Assembly (NCBI GenBank): GCA_014238335.1
Contig: JABABI010000009.1
Span: forward strand, 1 to 57,880
Length of the DNA stretch: 57,880 bases
Source: Fuerstiella sp.
GTDB taxonomy: Bacteria > Planctomycetota > Planctomycetia > Planctomycetales > Planctomycetaceae
Direction: 5' to 3'
Below, one piece after another: positions 46,441-55,074 of the stretch (its first letter is position 1; the number at the start of each line of letters is the position of its first letter). The position numbers and the translations under genes are program-made. The notes beneath the pieces are model-generated. The model saw only the letters and a list, made by a program, of their open reading frames with translations, had not been told where the DNA came from and searched no databases.

Positions 46441-46890
46441 ATGCGCGCCGTTGTTCAGCGAGTTTCCCGAGCGTCCGTCACTGTCAACGGAGAAGTTGTC
46501 GGGGCCATACAGCAGGGGCTGATGATCCTGCTGGGGGTTGCGGCAGACGATGTTCAGGAAGACGTTATCTGGCTGGCGGGCAAGGTTGCGGGACTGCGCG
46601 TGTTCGAGGATGGCGACGGCAGGATGAATCTTGATCTGACGGATGTCGCTGGGGCCGCCCTTGTCGTCAGCCAGTTCACGTTGTTGGGAGACTGTCGCAA
46701 AGGGCGTCGGCCGGCATTTGTCACGGCGGCCAGGCCGGAACTGGCAAATAGTCTGTACCAGAGTTTCGTTGCGGAACTGCGAGGGCGTGGCGTCGTGGTC
46801 GAAACTGGTATCTTTCAGGCACAGATGGTTGTGGAACTCGTCAATGACGGTCCGGTGACGCTGCTGCTGGACAGTCGGAAGACGTTTTGA
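46441..46890 (+). CDS. dtd: D-aminoacyl-tRNA deacylase
   Basis: A 149-residue protein of the Dtd family, which frees tRNA from mischarged D-amino acids and glycine. The characteristic start [15 protein letters not shown], the catalytic VSQFTLLGD segment and the late [11 protein letters not shown] block with its Gly-Pro motif are all present. Length and sequence are typical. It follows the operon above by 115 bp and precedes a CvpA-family gene by 90 bp. Confidence 0.97.
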   Translation: MRAVVQRVSRASVTVNGEVVGAIQQGLMILLGVAADDVQEDVIWLAGKVAGLRVFEDGDGRMNLDLTDVAGAALVVSQFTLLGDCRKGRRPAFVTAARPELANSLYQSFVAELRGRGVVVETGIFQAQMVVELVNDGPVTLLLDSRKTF

Positions 46891-46980
46891 ATTTCATCTT
46901 TCCGCCATTCGCTCAAACCACCTATACTGCGACCAGCGTGGACTTCGCACAAATCCTGAATTGATTGTCGGGCGCTGGTT

Positions 46981-48183
46981 ATGGTGAGTTGGTACGACTT
47001 CGTCGTTCTGGCGATTCTGATTTACACTGCGTGGCAGGGGGCTCAGCGAGGGCTGCTCACACAGCTGGCCTGGATTGCGGCGCTGGTGTTGTGTTTCAAG
47101 TTTGCTGACAAGCTGGCTCCGTCGATCGAACCGATGATCAACGTTGAGCAGCCCCTGCGTCACTGGATTTCTATGTTCATTCTGTATCTCGGCTTTTCGC
47201 TGGGATCGTTCATGGTCGCTCGCATCCTGAACAGCTGGCTTGAAAAGGCAAAGTTCAAGGACTTCGACCGCCATCTGGGCGGTTTGTTTGGATTCGTAAA
47301 AGGCGCTGTGATCTGTCTGGTGGGAACTTTTTTTTCGGTAACGCTTTCTGATTCTCTGAAGTCGACAGTGCTTGAGTCCAAAAGTGGCGAGGCTGCGTGC
47401 TTCATTCTGGATCACGTCGAACCCCTGACGCCCGAATACTTTCACGAATATCTTGCCAAATATCAAAGTGAATTGAAGCCTCTGCACGAACATCTGGGCC
47501 ATGAAACCTCATTGCCTGATCTTTGGGAAGACGGCCAATTAGAATTGCCTCTCGACGACGAAACTCGCGAATTGGGGGACGCATTTCGACTGCCTGATCT
47601 GTTTGATGAAATGGGAGACACGACCGAAATTGGTGCTTCCGGCATTCCTGATCCGTCGAACACGGGCAATGGATTGTCGCTGGATGAAATGCTCAGACGG
47701 TTGCCCCAGAGGATACGAGAGCAATTTGCGCCTCAGTTGCAGCAATATTGGAATTCGGCCACAGCCCGTCAGAAACAGAATCTGGCCTATGATGTCAGCC
47801 GGTCGCTTCCCGTTGAAATGCCGAATGTGGTCTTTGACTTCCTGAGTGCGGTCGGTGCAGAAAACGACTCCCTCAAGGGGAGCAGGGCGGGTCGGCGCAG
47901 TTTTTCTGAACTTCTCAACGAAATCGGCGATATCTATCAGGATCGCCAGACCATTACCGAGCGGACCAGGGAACATCTGGTGGGGATTCCTCCCCAGGTA
48001 CAGCAGGCCGTGATCGAAGACTGGTCTGCCGATCTGCGCATGGAAGCAAACGATCCAGATCCGCAGACCACCGTCTCAACCCGCCTGGACGAACGCATCG
48101 TTCGTCAGCTGGAGAAAGCCCGTGTGTCATGGAACAGTCTGAGCTTGGACCTGCAACAACGCCTGAACCAGTCGTTGCGATAA
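46981..48183 (+). CDS. CvpA family membrane protein
   Basis: A 400-residue protein. The N-terminal 120 or so residues form the CvpA four-helix membrane domain (YDFVVLAILIYTAWQGAQRG at the start, and GGLFGFVKGAVICLVG at the last helix). The remaining 280 residues are a hydrophilic, acidic and helical tail absent from classical CvpA (about 160 residues). CvpA is linked to colicin V export and envelope homeostasis; the role here is unknown. Confidence 0.85.
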   Translation: MVSWYDFVVLAILIYTAWQGAQRGLLTQLAWIAALVLCFKFADKLAPSIEPMINVEQPLRHWISMFILYLGFSLGSFMVARILNSWLEKAKFKDFDRHLGGLFGFVKGAVICLVGTFFSVTLSDSLKSTVLESKSGEAACFILDHVEPLTPEYFHEYLAKYQSELKPLHEHLGHETSLPDLWEDGQLELPLDDETRELGDAFRLPDLFDEMGDTTEIGASGIPDPSNTGNGLSLDEMLRRLPQRIREQFAPQLQQYWNSATARQKQNLAYDVSRSLPVEMPNVVFDFLSAVGAENDSLKGSRAGRRSFSELLNEIGDIYQDRQTITERTREHLVGIPPQVQQAVIEDWSADLRMEANDPDPQTTVSTRLDERIVRQLEKARVSWNSLSLDLQQRLNQSLR

Positions 48184-48645
48184 ACGGCTTTGGCTGGCGG
48201 CGGCCTTGTGCAGGGCGTTTTCTGAGTCTGTAGAAACCGTTGTTTTTGGGGATTAACTTAACATAACGGACATTATCGGACGTTGGGGGCAGTTGAAAAA
48301 CGGTGATCTTGCGGACTGCAGAGACGACCTGTTGTTCTGACACCGGCGGGTCGTGCACAGGAGCTGACTACCACACCGATTTCCTCCAGCCACAGGACTG
48401 CCCCGCAGGATAGCACTCGGCGATCAATACCGACGTGCGCACGTTCACGCCTCAATGGCCCGGATGCAGTAACGGATTGTGGTATTGGACGGGTGGGTGG
48501 CTGGCGGCTGGACTGAGCCTGCGAAGGAAGCCCCCGGGTTTCGCTCGTTCCTCGCGCAAACCACCGGCCACCCTCGCGATTTCACAACATTCTGTGACTG
48601 TACTCAAGGACGCGACCGCTGGGCGGCGTTTGGCGGAAGTCCGGC
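48184..48645. other. Convergent intergenic region with palindromic element
   Basis: About 460 bp between the convergent cvpA-like and accA genes. It holds the palindromic element at 48495-48573 and no convincing coding potential, RNA gene or strong terminator. Confidence 0.5.
48495..48573. repeat. REP-like long palindromic element
   Basis: GGGTGGCTGGCGG (48495-48507) pairs with CCACCGGCCACCC (48561-48573), 13 bp with one wobble and one mismatch. Inside, GCGAAGGAA (48521-48529) pairs with TTCCTCGC (48548-48555) around one bulge. The long two-tier hairpin in a convergent gap is typical of dispersed REP-type repeats. Only one copy is in this window, so repetition in the genome is inferred. Confidence 0.55.
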
Positions 48646-49614
48646 CTACGCGACTGCCCCTTCCTCAAATACGCCAATTTTTCGGAATCGATCGTAGCGG
48701 CGATCAAGCAGCTCATCTTTGGGCAGACCTTCAAGCGATTGTAGTGCCTCGGCCAGCGTGGCCTTGAGTGTCATGGCCATTTGGCGATGATTGCGATGGG
48801 CGCCTCCCAGCGGTTCAGAGACGACTTCGTCCACGATGCCCAGCTCCACCAGGTCCTTGCTGGTTAACCGCAACGCTCGTGCAGCTTTGTCAGCGTGTTT
48901 GGAGTGCTTCCACAGAATGCCGGCGCAACCTTCCGGACTGATCACCGAATAATACGCATGCTGCAGCACCGCTACATGGTCTCCAATCCCGATGCCCAGA
49001 GCTCCACCGGACCCGCCCTCACCGATCACCACGCAAACGATCGGTACTTCCAGAGTCGACATGTCCCGAAGATTGACGGCGATATTATAGGCCTGACCTC
49101 GTTCTTCCGCTCCGACGCCGGGGTATGCGCCTGGTGTGTCGATCAGACAGATGATGGGAATGCCAAATCGTGACGCCATCTCCATTTTGGACATGGCCTT
49201 GCGATAGCCTTCCGGATGAGCACAGCCATATAAGCAATCGTTACGTTCTTTCAGCGTGCGGCCCTTTTGGTGGCCCACGAGCATGACCTTTCGCCCGTCG
49301 AGTTTAGCGAAGCCTGTAACGATGGCCCGATCATCACCGAACGACTTATCGCCATGCAGTTCGACGAATTCATCAAAGACCAGTTCGATATAATCGGGTG
49401 TCTGAGGTCGCTCCGGATGCCTCGACACCTGGACAGTATCCCAGGCATCGAGATTCTCGTAACGTTCACGAGTCATCTGGGTGAGTTCGACACGCATTCG
49501 GCGAATGCTCTCCTGCACGGCAGATGTCGGATCGGGTTCAGCTTCCAGTTTGGAAAGCTGCGCTTCGAGTTCGTAAATTGGTTTCTCGAAAGGAAGCTGA
49601 TGCTGAGGGGCCAT
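48646..49614 (-). CDS. accA: Acetyl-CoA carboxylase carboxyltransferase subunit alpha
   Basis: A 322-residue AccA, which with AccD transfers carboxyl from biotin to acetyl-CoA in the first step of fatty acid synthesis. The N-terminal FEKPIYELEAQLSKLE helix, the GHQKGRT and HPEGYRKA segments, DTPGAYPGVGAEERGQ and GEGGSGGALGI oxyanion-hole blocks are all canonical. The start at 49614 (MAPQHQLPFEKP) matches the family; a longer reading from 49704 does not. accD is not in the window. Confidence 0.98.
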   Translation of the reverse strand: MAPQHQLPFEKPIYELEAQLSKLEAEPDPTSAVQESIRRMRVELTQMTRERYENLDAWDTVQVSRHPERPQTPDYIELVFDEFVELHGDKSFGDDRAIVTGFAKLDGRKVMLVGHQKGRTLKERNDCLYGCAHPEGYRKAMSKMEMASRFGIPIICLIDTPGAYPGVGAEERGQAYNIAVNLRDMSTLEVPIVCVVIGEGGSGGALGIGIGDHVAVLQHAYYSVISPEGCAGILWKHSKHADKAARALRLTSKDLVELGIVDEVVSEPLGGAHRNHRQMAMTLKATLAEALQSLEGLPKDELLDRRYDRFRKIGVFEEGAVA

Positions 49615-49769
49615 AATGAATGCTGTTGTTGAATGCGACGTAAATTGTGAACTGCCCGGCCATGAATGAGTCACCACAAGGAGCGAGATTCCAGTGACCT
49701 TCAACGGTCACCGCAATCACCGCGAGCCGGATTCTCAGTAACGGCTTGCCTGACGGGTTTCTTCAGGTG

Positions 49770-51167
49770 CTACTCAATTTTGAGTTCTGACATTAAATCC
49801 ATCAGGTCTTCGGTCGTGACCTCTTCGGAATTCCTGGCAGCGATCTGGCCGGCTGGAGGCGGTGCGCTGACCGTCTGTCCGATTGTCTGTGGTGGCATCT
49901 GCTGTGGTGGCATCTGCTGTGGTGGCATCTGCTGTGGTGGCATCTGCTGTGGCGGCATTTGCTGTGGCGGCATCTGCTGTGGCGGCATCTGCTGTGGTGG
50001 CATCTGCGCGTAACCTGGGTGTGGCTGCCCTGGCATGTCCGGATACATTGTGCCGGGCTGCATTGGCTGACCGGGATACATTCCCGGCTGCATCGGCATC
50101 TGTGGCTGATACATCGGCTGTTGCGGAATGGTGCCTTGTTGTTTGGCGGCCAGGGCTGCTTTGCGTTGTTCTTCCTCTTGCAACAACTTCTCGCTGACCT
50201 TGACTTTCTTCTTGTGTTTGACAGGAGCGGAAATTCCTTTCGCGATCCGATCTGCGTCAGCGCGACTATCCAGTCGCTTATCCACGGAATCTGCCTGTTT
50301 CTGTATCAGTTCTTTCTGATCCCGTTCGTGCAGTTCTGCCGGATCGACTTCGAAGCAATTCACAGTTCTGAAGGCACTGGCGAGTTCCTGCATGCCGGGC
50401 AGACGCTTAGCGGGGTTTTTCTGCAGCATCTGCAGAATGATCCTGTCCAGTTCTTTTGTGACGTTCGGATTAATAACTGATGGTGGCACAGGATCTTCCG
50501 ACAGGTGTTTTTTCAACAGGTCGTTAGGCGAGTCCCCCGCGAACGGCGGCTGGCCGGTCAGGACTTCGAAGAAACTGACACCCAGACTGTACATGTCTGT
50601 CTGTTCCGTAGGAGGCTTTTTCAGAATCGTCTCCGGGGCGATATATGTGCGGGTTCCCTGAATCGCTTTTTGCTTGCCTGACAACAGCTTTCCGACTGCC
50701 CCCATGACTTTGGACGATAGTGAAAAGTCAATAACGCGGACTTCGCCTGCCTTGTTGACAAGTATGTTGTCCGGCTTTATGTCCCGGTGAAGCCAGCCAT
50801 TTTCGTGCATATACTGAAAAGCGGGTATCAGCGATTCCGCCAGTTTCGGAAACACAGACTGAATTGTTGCCAGATTTGAAGTGATATGAGTCTTCAGGCT
50901 GGGGGACCGAAAGAAATCCATGATGAAGAAAGCGTGATCACGATTCATCTCAAGTTCGCGGAACTGAAGAAAGGCCGGATGTTCCAGAGATTTTCCGACT
51001 TTGAATTCGTGTTTCAGCACTGCTTTTTCTGCTGAATCCTTGCGGGCATCATCCAACATCAGCTTCATTGCCAGCTGCATCGGCGTGCCGGCTTCGACAA
51101 CCTCCCAGATTTGAGTTGACGTTCCGGAAGCGACGCAATTACGAAGTTCGTAATTGCCGACGGTCAT
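49770..51167 (-). CDS. Atypical Ser/Thr protein kinase with MPPQQ-repeat tail
   Basis: A 465-residue Hanks-type kinase. Lys35 (AMKLM) and the catalytic loop HRDIKPDN (Asp129) are intact, as is APE. The magnesium-binding DFG reads DFS (Asp147-Phe-Ser149), and the glycine-rich loop is degenerate (ASGTSTQIWEV). No membrane helix is present. After the kinase domain (to about 270) comes a Lys/Glu-rich helix, then a Met/Pro/Gln-rich tail with eight tandem MPPQQ units and an acidic C-terminal helix (EDLMDLMSELKIE). AAGGA sits just before the ATG at 51167; a GTG at 51191 is also in frame. Substrates are unknown. Confidence 0.9.
   Translation of the reverse strand: MTVGNYELRNCVASGTSTQIWEVVEAGTPMQLAMKLMLDDARKDSAEKAVLKHEFKVGKSLEHPAFLQFRELEMNRDHAFFIMDFFRSPSLKTHITSNLATIQSVFPKLAESLIPAFQYMHENGWLHRDIKPDNILVNKAGEVRVIDFSLSSKVMGAVGKLLSGKQKAIQGTRTYIAPETILKKPPTEQTDMYSLGVSFFEVLTGQPPFAGDSPNDLLKKHLSEDPVPPSVINPNVTKELDRIILQMLQKNPAKRLPGMQELASAFRTVNCFEVDPAELHERDQKELIQKQADSVDKRLDSRADADRIAKGISAPVKHKKKVKVSEKLLQEEEQRKAALAAKQQGTIPQQPMYQPQMPMQPGMYPGQPMQPGTMYPDMPGQPHPGYAQMPPQQMPPQQMPPQQMPPQQMPPQQMPPQQMPPQQMPPQTIGQTVSAPPPAGQIAARNSEEVTTEDLMDLMSELKIE
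49891..50010 (-). repeat. 15-bp tandem repeat, 8 units, in kinase tail
   Basis: GGTGGCATCTGCTGT on the plus strand is repeated eight times (last unit diverged), with only third-position changes such as GGCGGCATT. It encodes MPPQQ on the minus strand. Near identity of units points to recent slippage; the 15-bp length keeps the frame whatever the copy number. Confidence 0.95.
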
Positions 51168-51520
51168 TTGTCCTTCGCTCACTACACCCACTCCTGATAT
51201 TGAGCCGCTAAATCACAGGCCGGACAGCGGCATGATCTTTGGGAAGAACGAATTCGTTCATGCGTGTCATAATAAACACAAGACGACGAGAAGCAGTCGC
51301 CGATCCTCAAAAATTGGCACTGACGCACCGACTTCACATTATAAACGAACACCGGGAATCGATGCGAAGCCTAATCGGTCTGTTGGTGTATGTTAATTTC
51401 AGAGTGCCGGAACACGTTGTCAATAAGATTCATTTCTGACATAGTTCTGTCACGGATTGGAGATCTTTCCTTGTTCCGTTGCCGCCCTACCCCGTCAAAA
51501 ACCTCCTCCAGGAGCAGATT
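51168..51520. other. Divergent promoter region
   Basis: 353 bp between the kinase (minus) and the thioredoxin-fold gene (plus). It holds the 14-bp palindrome described separately and no coding sequence. Promoters for both genes are expected here; none is clear by eye. Confidence 0.5.
51246..51259. promoter_or_regulatory. 14-bp perfect palindrome, candidate operator
   Basis: GAACGAATTCGTTC is a perfect 14-bp dyad in the divergent promoter region, 79 bp upstream of the kinase ATG and 262 bp upstream of the thioredoxin-fold gene. Length and symmetry fit a dimeric helix-turn-helix regulator site. No regulator is identified. Confidence 0.4.
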
Positions 51521-52840
51521 ATGACATGTTTCCGCGCTCTGATCCTGTTCGTGAGCTCCCTTATCTTCGTGATCGCTGCTCAGGCTGACGGACTGAAGGT
51601 CCTGCGATTTTCCGGTGCACTTTCCCAGCAGACGCGAGGCGAGTCTCAGATACTGAGGCGTTTTGAGGCATTGCTGCTGGACGACGGTGCCGTCCCTTTC
51701 TTTGCTGTACTGGATGACGAACGCGACGGATGTCCATGGCCGGAGAGCTTCGGACAGATGGCACTGAATGGTGTTACACCCCACCTGATCTACAACTACG
51801 ACGGCAGTACTTACACGCTGCCCCTGCCTTCGCTTGCTCTGGACGTACCGGATGGTGCCGCAGTCGGCAGCGAGTGGAGTGTCGGTGGCTGGAGTTATGA
51901 AATTACGGGTACATCGTCGGGTGACAATGCGGCGTGGACGATCGAATCACGTGAACGACGAGGGCGACGACAGTCGATGAGCGTTTCCAGGGAATCAGGA
52001 TCGCTGGTGATGGCGACTCAGGATGTGTTCATGGGACAGGGCGTTCGTTTTGAACTCAATATGAAACAAACCTCCTCTGCAACGCTGGAGGATGATATTT
52101 CAGACCGCGTGGGTCAGCTGCGGTCCGATCTGCTGACACTTCAGGCAGCTCTGAAACGCAGGCCGGATACGCAGCGGTCAGAATTGTCCCCACGGCAGGT
52201 TGGCGACTCGAAATCTCAGCTTACATCGTTAACGACTCTTGCCGCGGACACGCCGTTGCAGGAATCCGTTCTGAGAATTCGACGAAATGTTGAACAGCAG
52301 GCTCGAAGAATCTCTCAGACGATGAATCGGCAAAAGCAACTGGTTGGTCGTGCCTCACCGGAATTTTCGTTGAACCTGATTGGTGGCGGTGATTTTTCGT
52401 CGACATCGCTGCGAGGAAAAGTTGTGGTTCTGCATTTCTGGAAGTATGCTGAAAAACCACTGTCTGAACCATACGGCCAGGTCGGTTACCTGGAGTTTCT
52501 GTACAACAGATATAAGCAGATGAAGGTGGAGGTTATTGGAGTGGCAATGAATCCGTTGTTGCAGCAGAGCGAGACAGTTCGGCTTGGTCAGCGAACGGCC
52601 AGAAAGCTGGCAGAATTCATGAACCTGAGCTATCAGATCGGCTACGACGACGGCTCATTGCTCCGCGAGCTTGGTGATCCGCGTGACTCAGATGGCCAGC
52701 TGCCGTTGTGGGTTGTGCTTTCTCCAGAGGGAAAGATTATACACTATCACAGCGGCTTCTATGAAATCGATCGCCAGCAGGGCTTGAAAGAACTGGATGA
52801 AGTCCTGGTTGCTCAAATTCGCGAGGCTGACGGCAATTGA
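51521..52840 (+). CDS. Exported thioredoxin-fold protein lacking active cysteines
   Basis: A 439-residue protein with a signal peptide (MTCFRALILFVSSLIFVIAAQA-DG). An N-terminal beta-rich region of about 200 residues is followed by a helical linker and a C-terminal AhpC/TlpA-like thioredoxin domain starting near ASPEFSLNLIGGGDF. At the redox site, where WCxxC is expected, the sequence reads HFWKYAEKPLSEP with no cysteine. The only cysteines are in the signal peptide and the N-terminal region, so disulfide exchange is unlikely. AGGAG seven bases upstream fixes the ATG at 51521. Confidence 0.87.
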   Translation: MTCFRALILFVSSLIFVIAAQADGLKVLRFSGALSQQTRGESQILRRFEALLLDDGAVPFFAVLDDERDGCPWPESFGQMALNGVTPHLIYNYDGSTYTLPLPSLALDVPDGAAVGSEWSVGGWSYEITGTSSGDNAAWTIESRERRGRRQSMSVSRESGSLVMATQDVFMGQGVRFELNMKQTSSATLEDDISDRVGQLRSDLLTLQAALKRRPDTQRSELSPRQVGDSKSQLTSLTTLAADTPLQESVLRIRRNVEQQARRISQTMNRQKQLVGRASPEFSLNLIGGGDFSSTSLRGKVVVLHFWKYAEKPLSEPYGQVGYLEFLYNRYKQMKVEVIGVAMNPLLQQSETVRLGQRTARKLAEFMNLSYQIGYDDGSLLRELGDPRDSDGQLPLWVVLSPEGKIIHYHSGFYEIDRQQGLKELDEVLVAQIREADGN

Positions 52841-52848
52841 ACATTGCT

Positions 52849-52870
52849 GCCTCAGTACGCGTACGGAGGC
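52849..52870 (+). terminator. Hairpin after thioredoxin-fold gene
   Basis: GCCTC and GAGGC enclose an inner GTA/TAC pairing with a CGCG loop: eight pairs with one mismatch. The T-rich stretch lies about 20 bases further on, so it is a poor match to a classic intrinsic terminator. It is in the convergent gap before rfbA. Confidence 0.35.
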
Positions 52871-52985
52871 CCCCTGCTCTTGCGGTTACTGTTTTTATTT
52901 TCCATTGCACAGCTCAGAAACGAAGGTTACGCCGATCGAAGCCGCTGACGAGCCGTTGCACTGCTTCGGATCTCAACGGCACCGA

Positions 52986-53870
52986 TCAGTGTGTTAGGCG
53001 ACTGGCCACATGCTGCAGATACTCGCCGTATTCGTTCCTGTAGTCTGAGGCCAGACTCAGCAGCTGGTTGCGGTCAATGAATCCGCGATGCAGGGCGATT
53101 TCTTCCGGGCAGGAGATCTTAAGCCCCATGCGTTTTTCGATCGCGGCCACAAAATTACCGGCGTCCAGCAATGAGTCATGGGTGCCCGTGTCCAGCCACG
53201 CAAATCCTCGTGACAGTGTTTCCACGCTCAGACCACCGCGCCGCATGTACTCACGGTTCACATCCGTGATTTCCAGCTCACCGCGTGAGGACGGTCTCAG
53301 TCCTCGAGAGATTTCGACGACGTCGTTGTCGTAGAAGTAGAGTCCGGGTACGGCATAGTTGGACCTTGGTTTCTTTGGTTTCTCATCCAGTGATATGGCT
53401 TTGCCGTCGGCATCGAATTCGACAACGCCGTAGCGTTCGGGGTCGCGGACCTCATAGCCAAAAATCGTCGCACCGTTCTGCTGGGACGCGGCACTATTGA
53501 GGATTTCCTGAAAACCGCGTCCGTAGAAAATATTGTCGCCCAGAACGAGCGCGACATGGTCATTGCCAACAAATTCTGAAGCCAGAATGAACGCCTGGGC
53601 GAGGCCTTCCGGATTTGCCTGTTCAACGTAGCAGAACTTCATTCCCCACTGTGAGCCATCACCGAGTAACTTTTCGAAACCGCCAAGGTCTCTTGGCGAG
53701 GATATGATCAGAACGTCCTGGATACCCGCCAGCATCAGTGTGGACAGCGGATAGTAGATCATCGGCTTGTCGTATACCGGAGCCATCTGCTTGCTGATGC
53801 CCAGTGTCAGGGGAAACAGACGCGACCCCGTGCCGCCAGCCAGTACGATGCCTTTTTTGAAGTAGCTCAT
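52986..53870 (-). CDS. rfbA: Glucose-1-phosphate thymidylyltransferase
   Basis: A 294-residue RmlA/RfbA nucleotidyltransferase, making dTDP-glucose from dTTP and glucose-1-phosphate. The nucleotide-binding motif [16 protein letters not shown] is at 8-23, and the magnesium and sugar sites [20 protein letters not shown] and DEKPKKPRS are in place. Its start overlaps the stop of rfbB by 4 bp (ATGA), so the two are translationally coupled and part of a minus-strand dTDP-sugar operon. Confidence 0.97.
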   Translation of the reverse strand: MSYFKKGIVLAGGTGSRLFPLTLGISKQMAPVYDKPMIYYPLSTLMLAGIQDVLIISSPRDLGGFEKLLGDGSQWGMKFCYVEQANPEGLAQAFILASEFVGNDHVALVLGDNIFYGRGFQEILNSAASQQNGATIFGYEVRDPERYGVVEFDADGKAISLDEKPKKPRSNYAVPGLYFYDNDVVEISRGLRPSSRGELEITDVNREYMRRGGLSVETLSRGFAWLDTGTHDSLLDAGNFVAAIEKRMGLKISCPEEIALHRGFIDRNQLLSLASDYRNEYGEYLQHVASRLTH

Positions 53871-54925
53871 TTGGATTTTAGTCCCAGTCGTTCATGACGA
53901 TAGTCGCCGCTTTGCACACGCTCCACCCACCTGGAAGGGTCAACATACCATTGCACGGTGTTTTCGATGCCGCTGGCGAAATCCTGCGCGGGCTGCCAGC
54001 TAAGTTCATTCCTGATTTTGGAAGCATCGATTGCGTAGCGACGGCCGTGGCCTGGCCGATCGGTAACGTACGTGATGAGTGATTCGCTGGGAGCATGAGG
54101 CAGGTTCGGACACAGTCTGTCCACCGTACGGCAGATGGTTAGGACGATGTCGATATTCGTCTGTTCGTCGTTGCCGCCGACGTTGTAACACTCACCAATC
54201 CGTCCGCTCTTGAAAACAGCTTCAATGGCCGCGCAGTGGTCTTCGGCAAACAGCCAGTCCCGTACGTTCATTCCGTCACCGTACACCGGAAGCGGCTTGC
54301 CCTTCAGCGCGCTCAGAATCATCAGCGGAATCAGCTTCTCCGGAAACTGATACGGACCGTAGTTGTTGCTGCAGTTGGTCATCACGGTCGGCAGACCGTA
54401 GGTGTGCAGGTAAGCTCTGACGAAATGGTCGGATGCCGCCTTTGGTGCTGAATACGGACTGTTTGGTGAATACGGGGTGTCTTCCGTGAACAACCCGGTG
54501 TCGCCCAGTGAACCGTAGACTTCGTCGGTCGACACGTGCAGACAACGAAATGACTGTTTCGCGACATCGTCAAGTCCTGCCACGTGGCCCCGGACTTCTT
54601 CAAGCAGCCGACAGGTGCCCACCACATTCGTTTGTACAAATTCAAGAGGCCCGTCGATGGAACGATCCACATGAGATTCAGTGGCAAAGTTAACAGCGGC
54701 CACCGGCTGATACTCAGACAGCAGTGACTTCACCAGTTCTCGGTCGCCGATGTCGCCCTGTACCAGTCGATGATGCCGACCGTCAGAGTTCGGCAATGAG
54801 TCCGGATTGCCAGCGTATGTTAGTTTGTCGAGGTTGATGATCGCCGTGTCGAAGCGTCTAACAGCTCGCCGTATACAACAGCTGCCGATGAATCCCGTCC
54901 CACCAGTGACCAGGAGTGTTTTCAT
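53867..54925 (-). CDS. rfbB: dTDP-glucose 4,6-dehydratase
   Basis: A 352-residue extended short-chain dehydrogenase making dTDP-4-keto-6-deoxyglucose. NAD motif [10 protein letters not shown] at the N-terminus, THE-type segment [26 protein letters not shown], and [10 protein letters not shown] with the Tyr-x3-Lys pair. The start at 54925 (MKTLLVTGG) has a GGGA-type ribosome site. It is coupled to rfbA downstream and lies 149 bp after the epimerase/reductase-like gene. Confidence 0.97.
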   Translation of the reverse strand: MKTLLVTGGTGFIGSCCIRRAVRRFDTAIINLDKLTYAGNPDSLPNSDGRHHRLVQGDIGDRELVKSLLSEYQPVAAVNFATESHVDRSIDGPLEFVQTNVVGTCRLLEEVRGHVAGLDDVAKQSFRCLHVSTDEVYGSLGDTGLFTEDTPYSPNSPYSAPKAASDHFVRAYLHTYGLPTVMTNCSNNYGPYQFPEKLIPLMILSALKGKPLPVYGDGMNVRDWLFAEDHCAAIEAVFKSGRIGECYNVGGNDEQTNIDIVLTICRTVDRLCPNLPHAPSESLITYVTDRPGHGRRYAIDASKIRNELSWQPAQDFASGIENTVQWYVDPSRWVERVQSGDYRHERLGLKSK

Positions 54926-55074
54926 GTTCCCTGCCTTCAATGCGGCGTGGTCGCAACCCGATTCAATCTGTCTTCAACCGTGCGTTTCAGCTGACGTTCG
55001 GAATCTGTTCGTACGCCTCCTTCCGAAGTGCAATATATGAGCGTATGAAGGTGTCGAGGAAAGAGGGGGCGATT

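Noticed and set aside
48435..48767. Plus-strand open frame of 110 codons before accA
   Set aside because: It runs through the palindromic element into the 3' end of accA, with no ribosome site or family resemblance.
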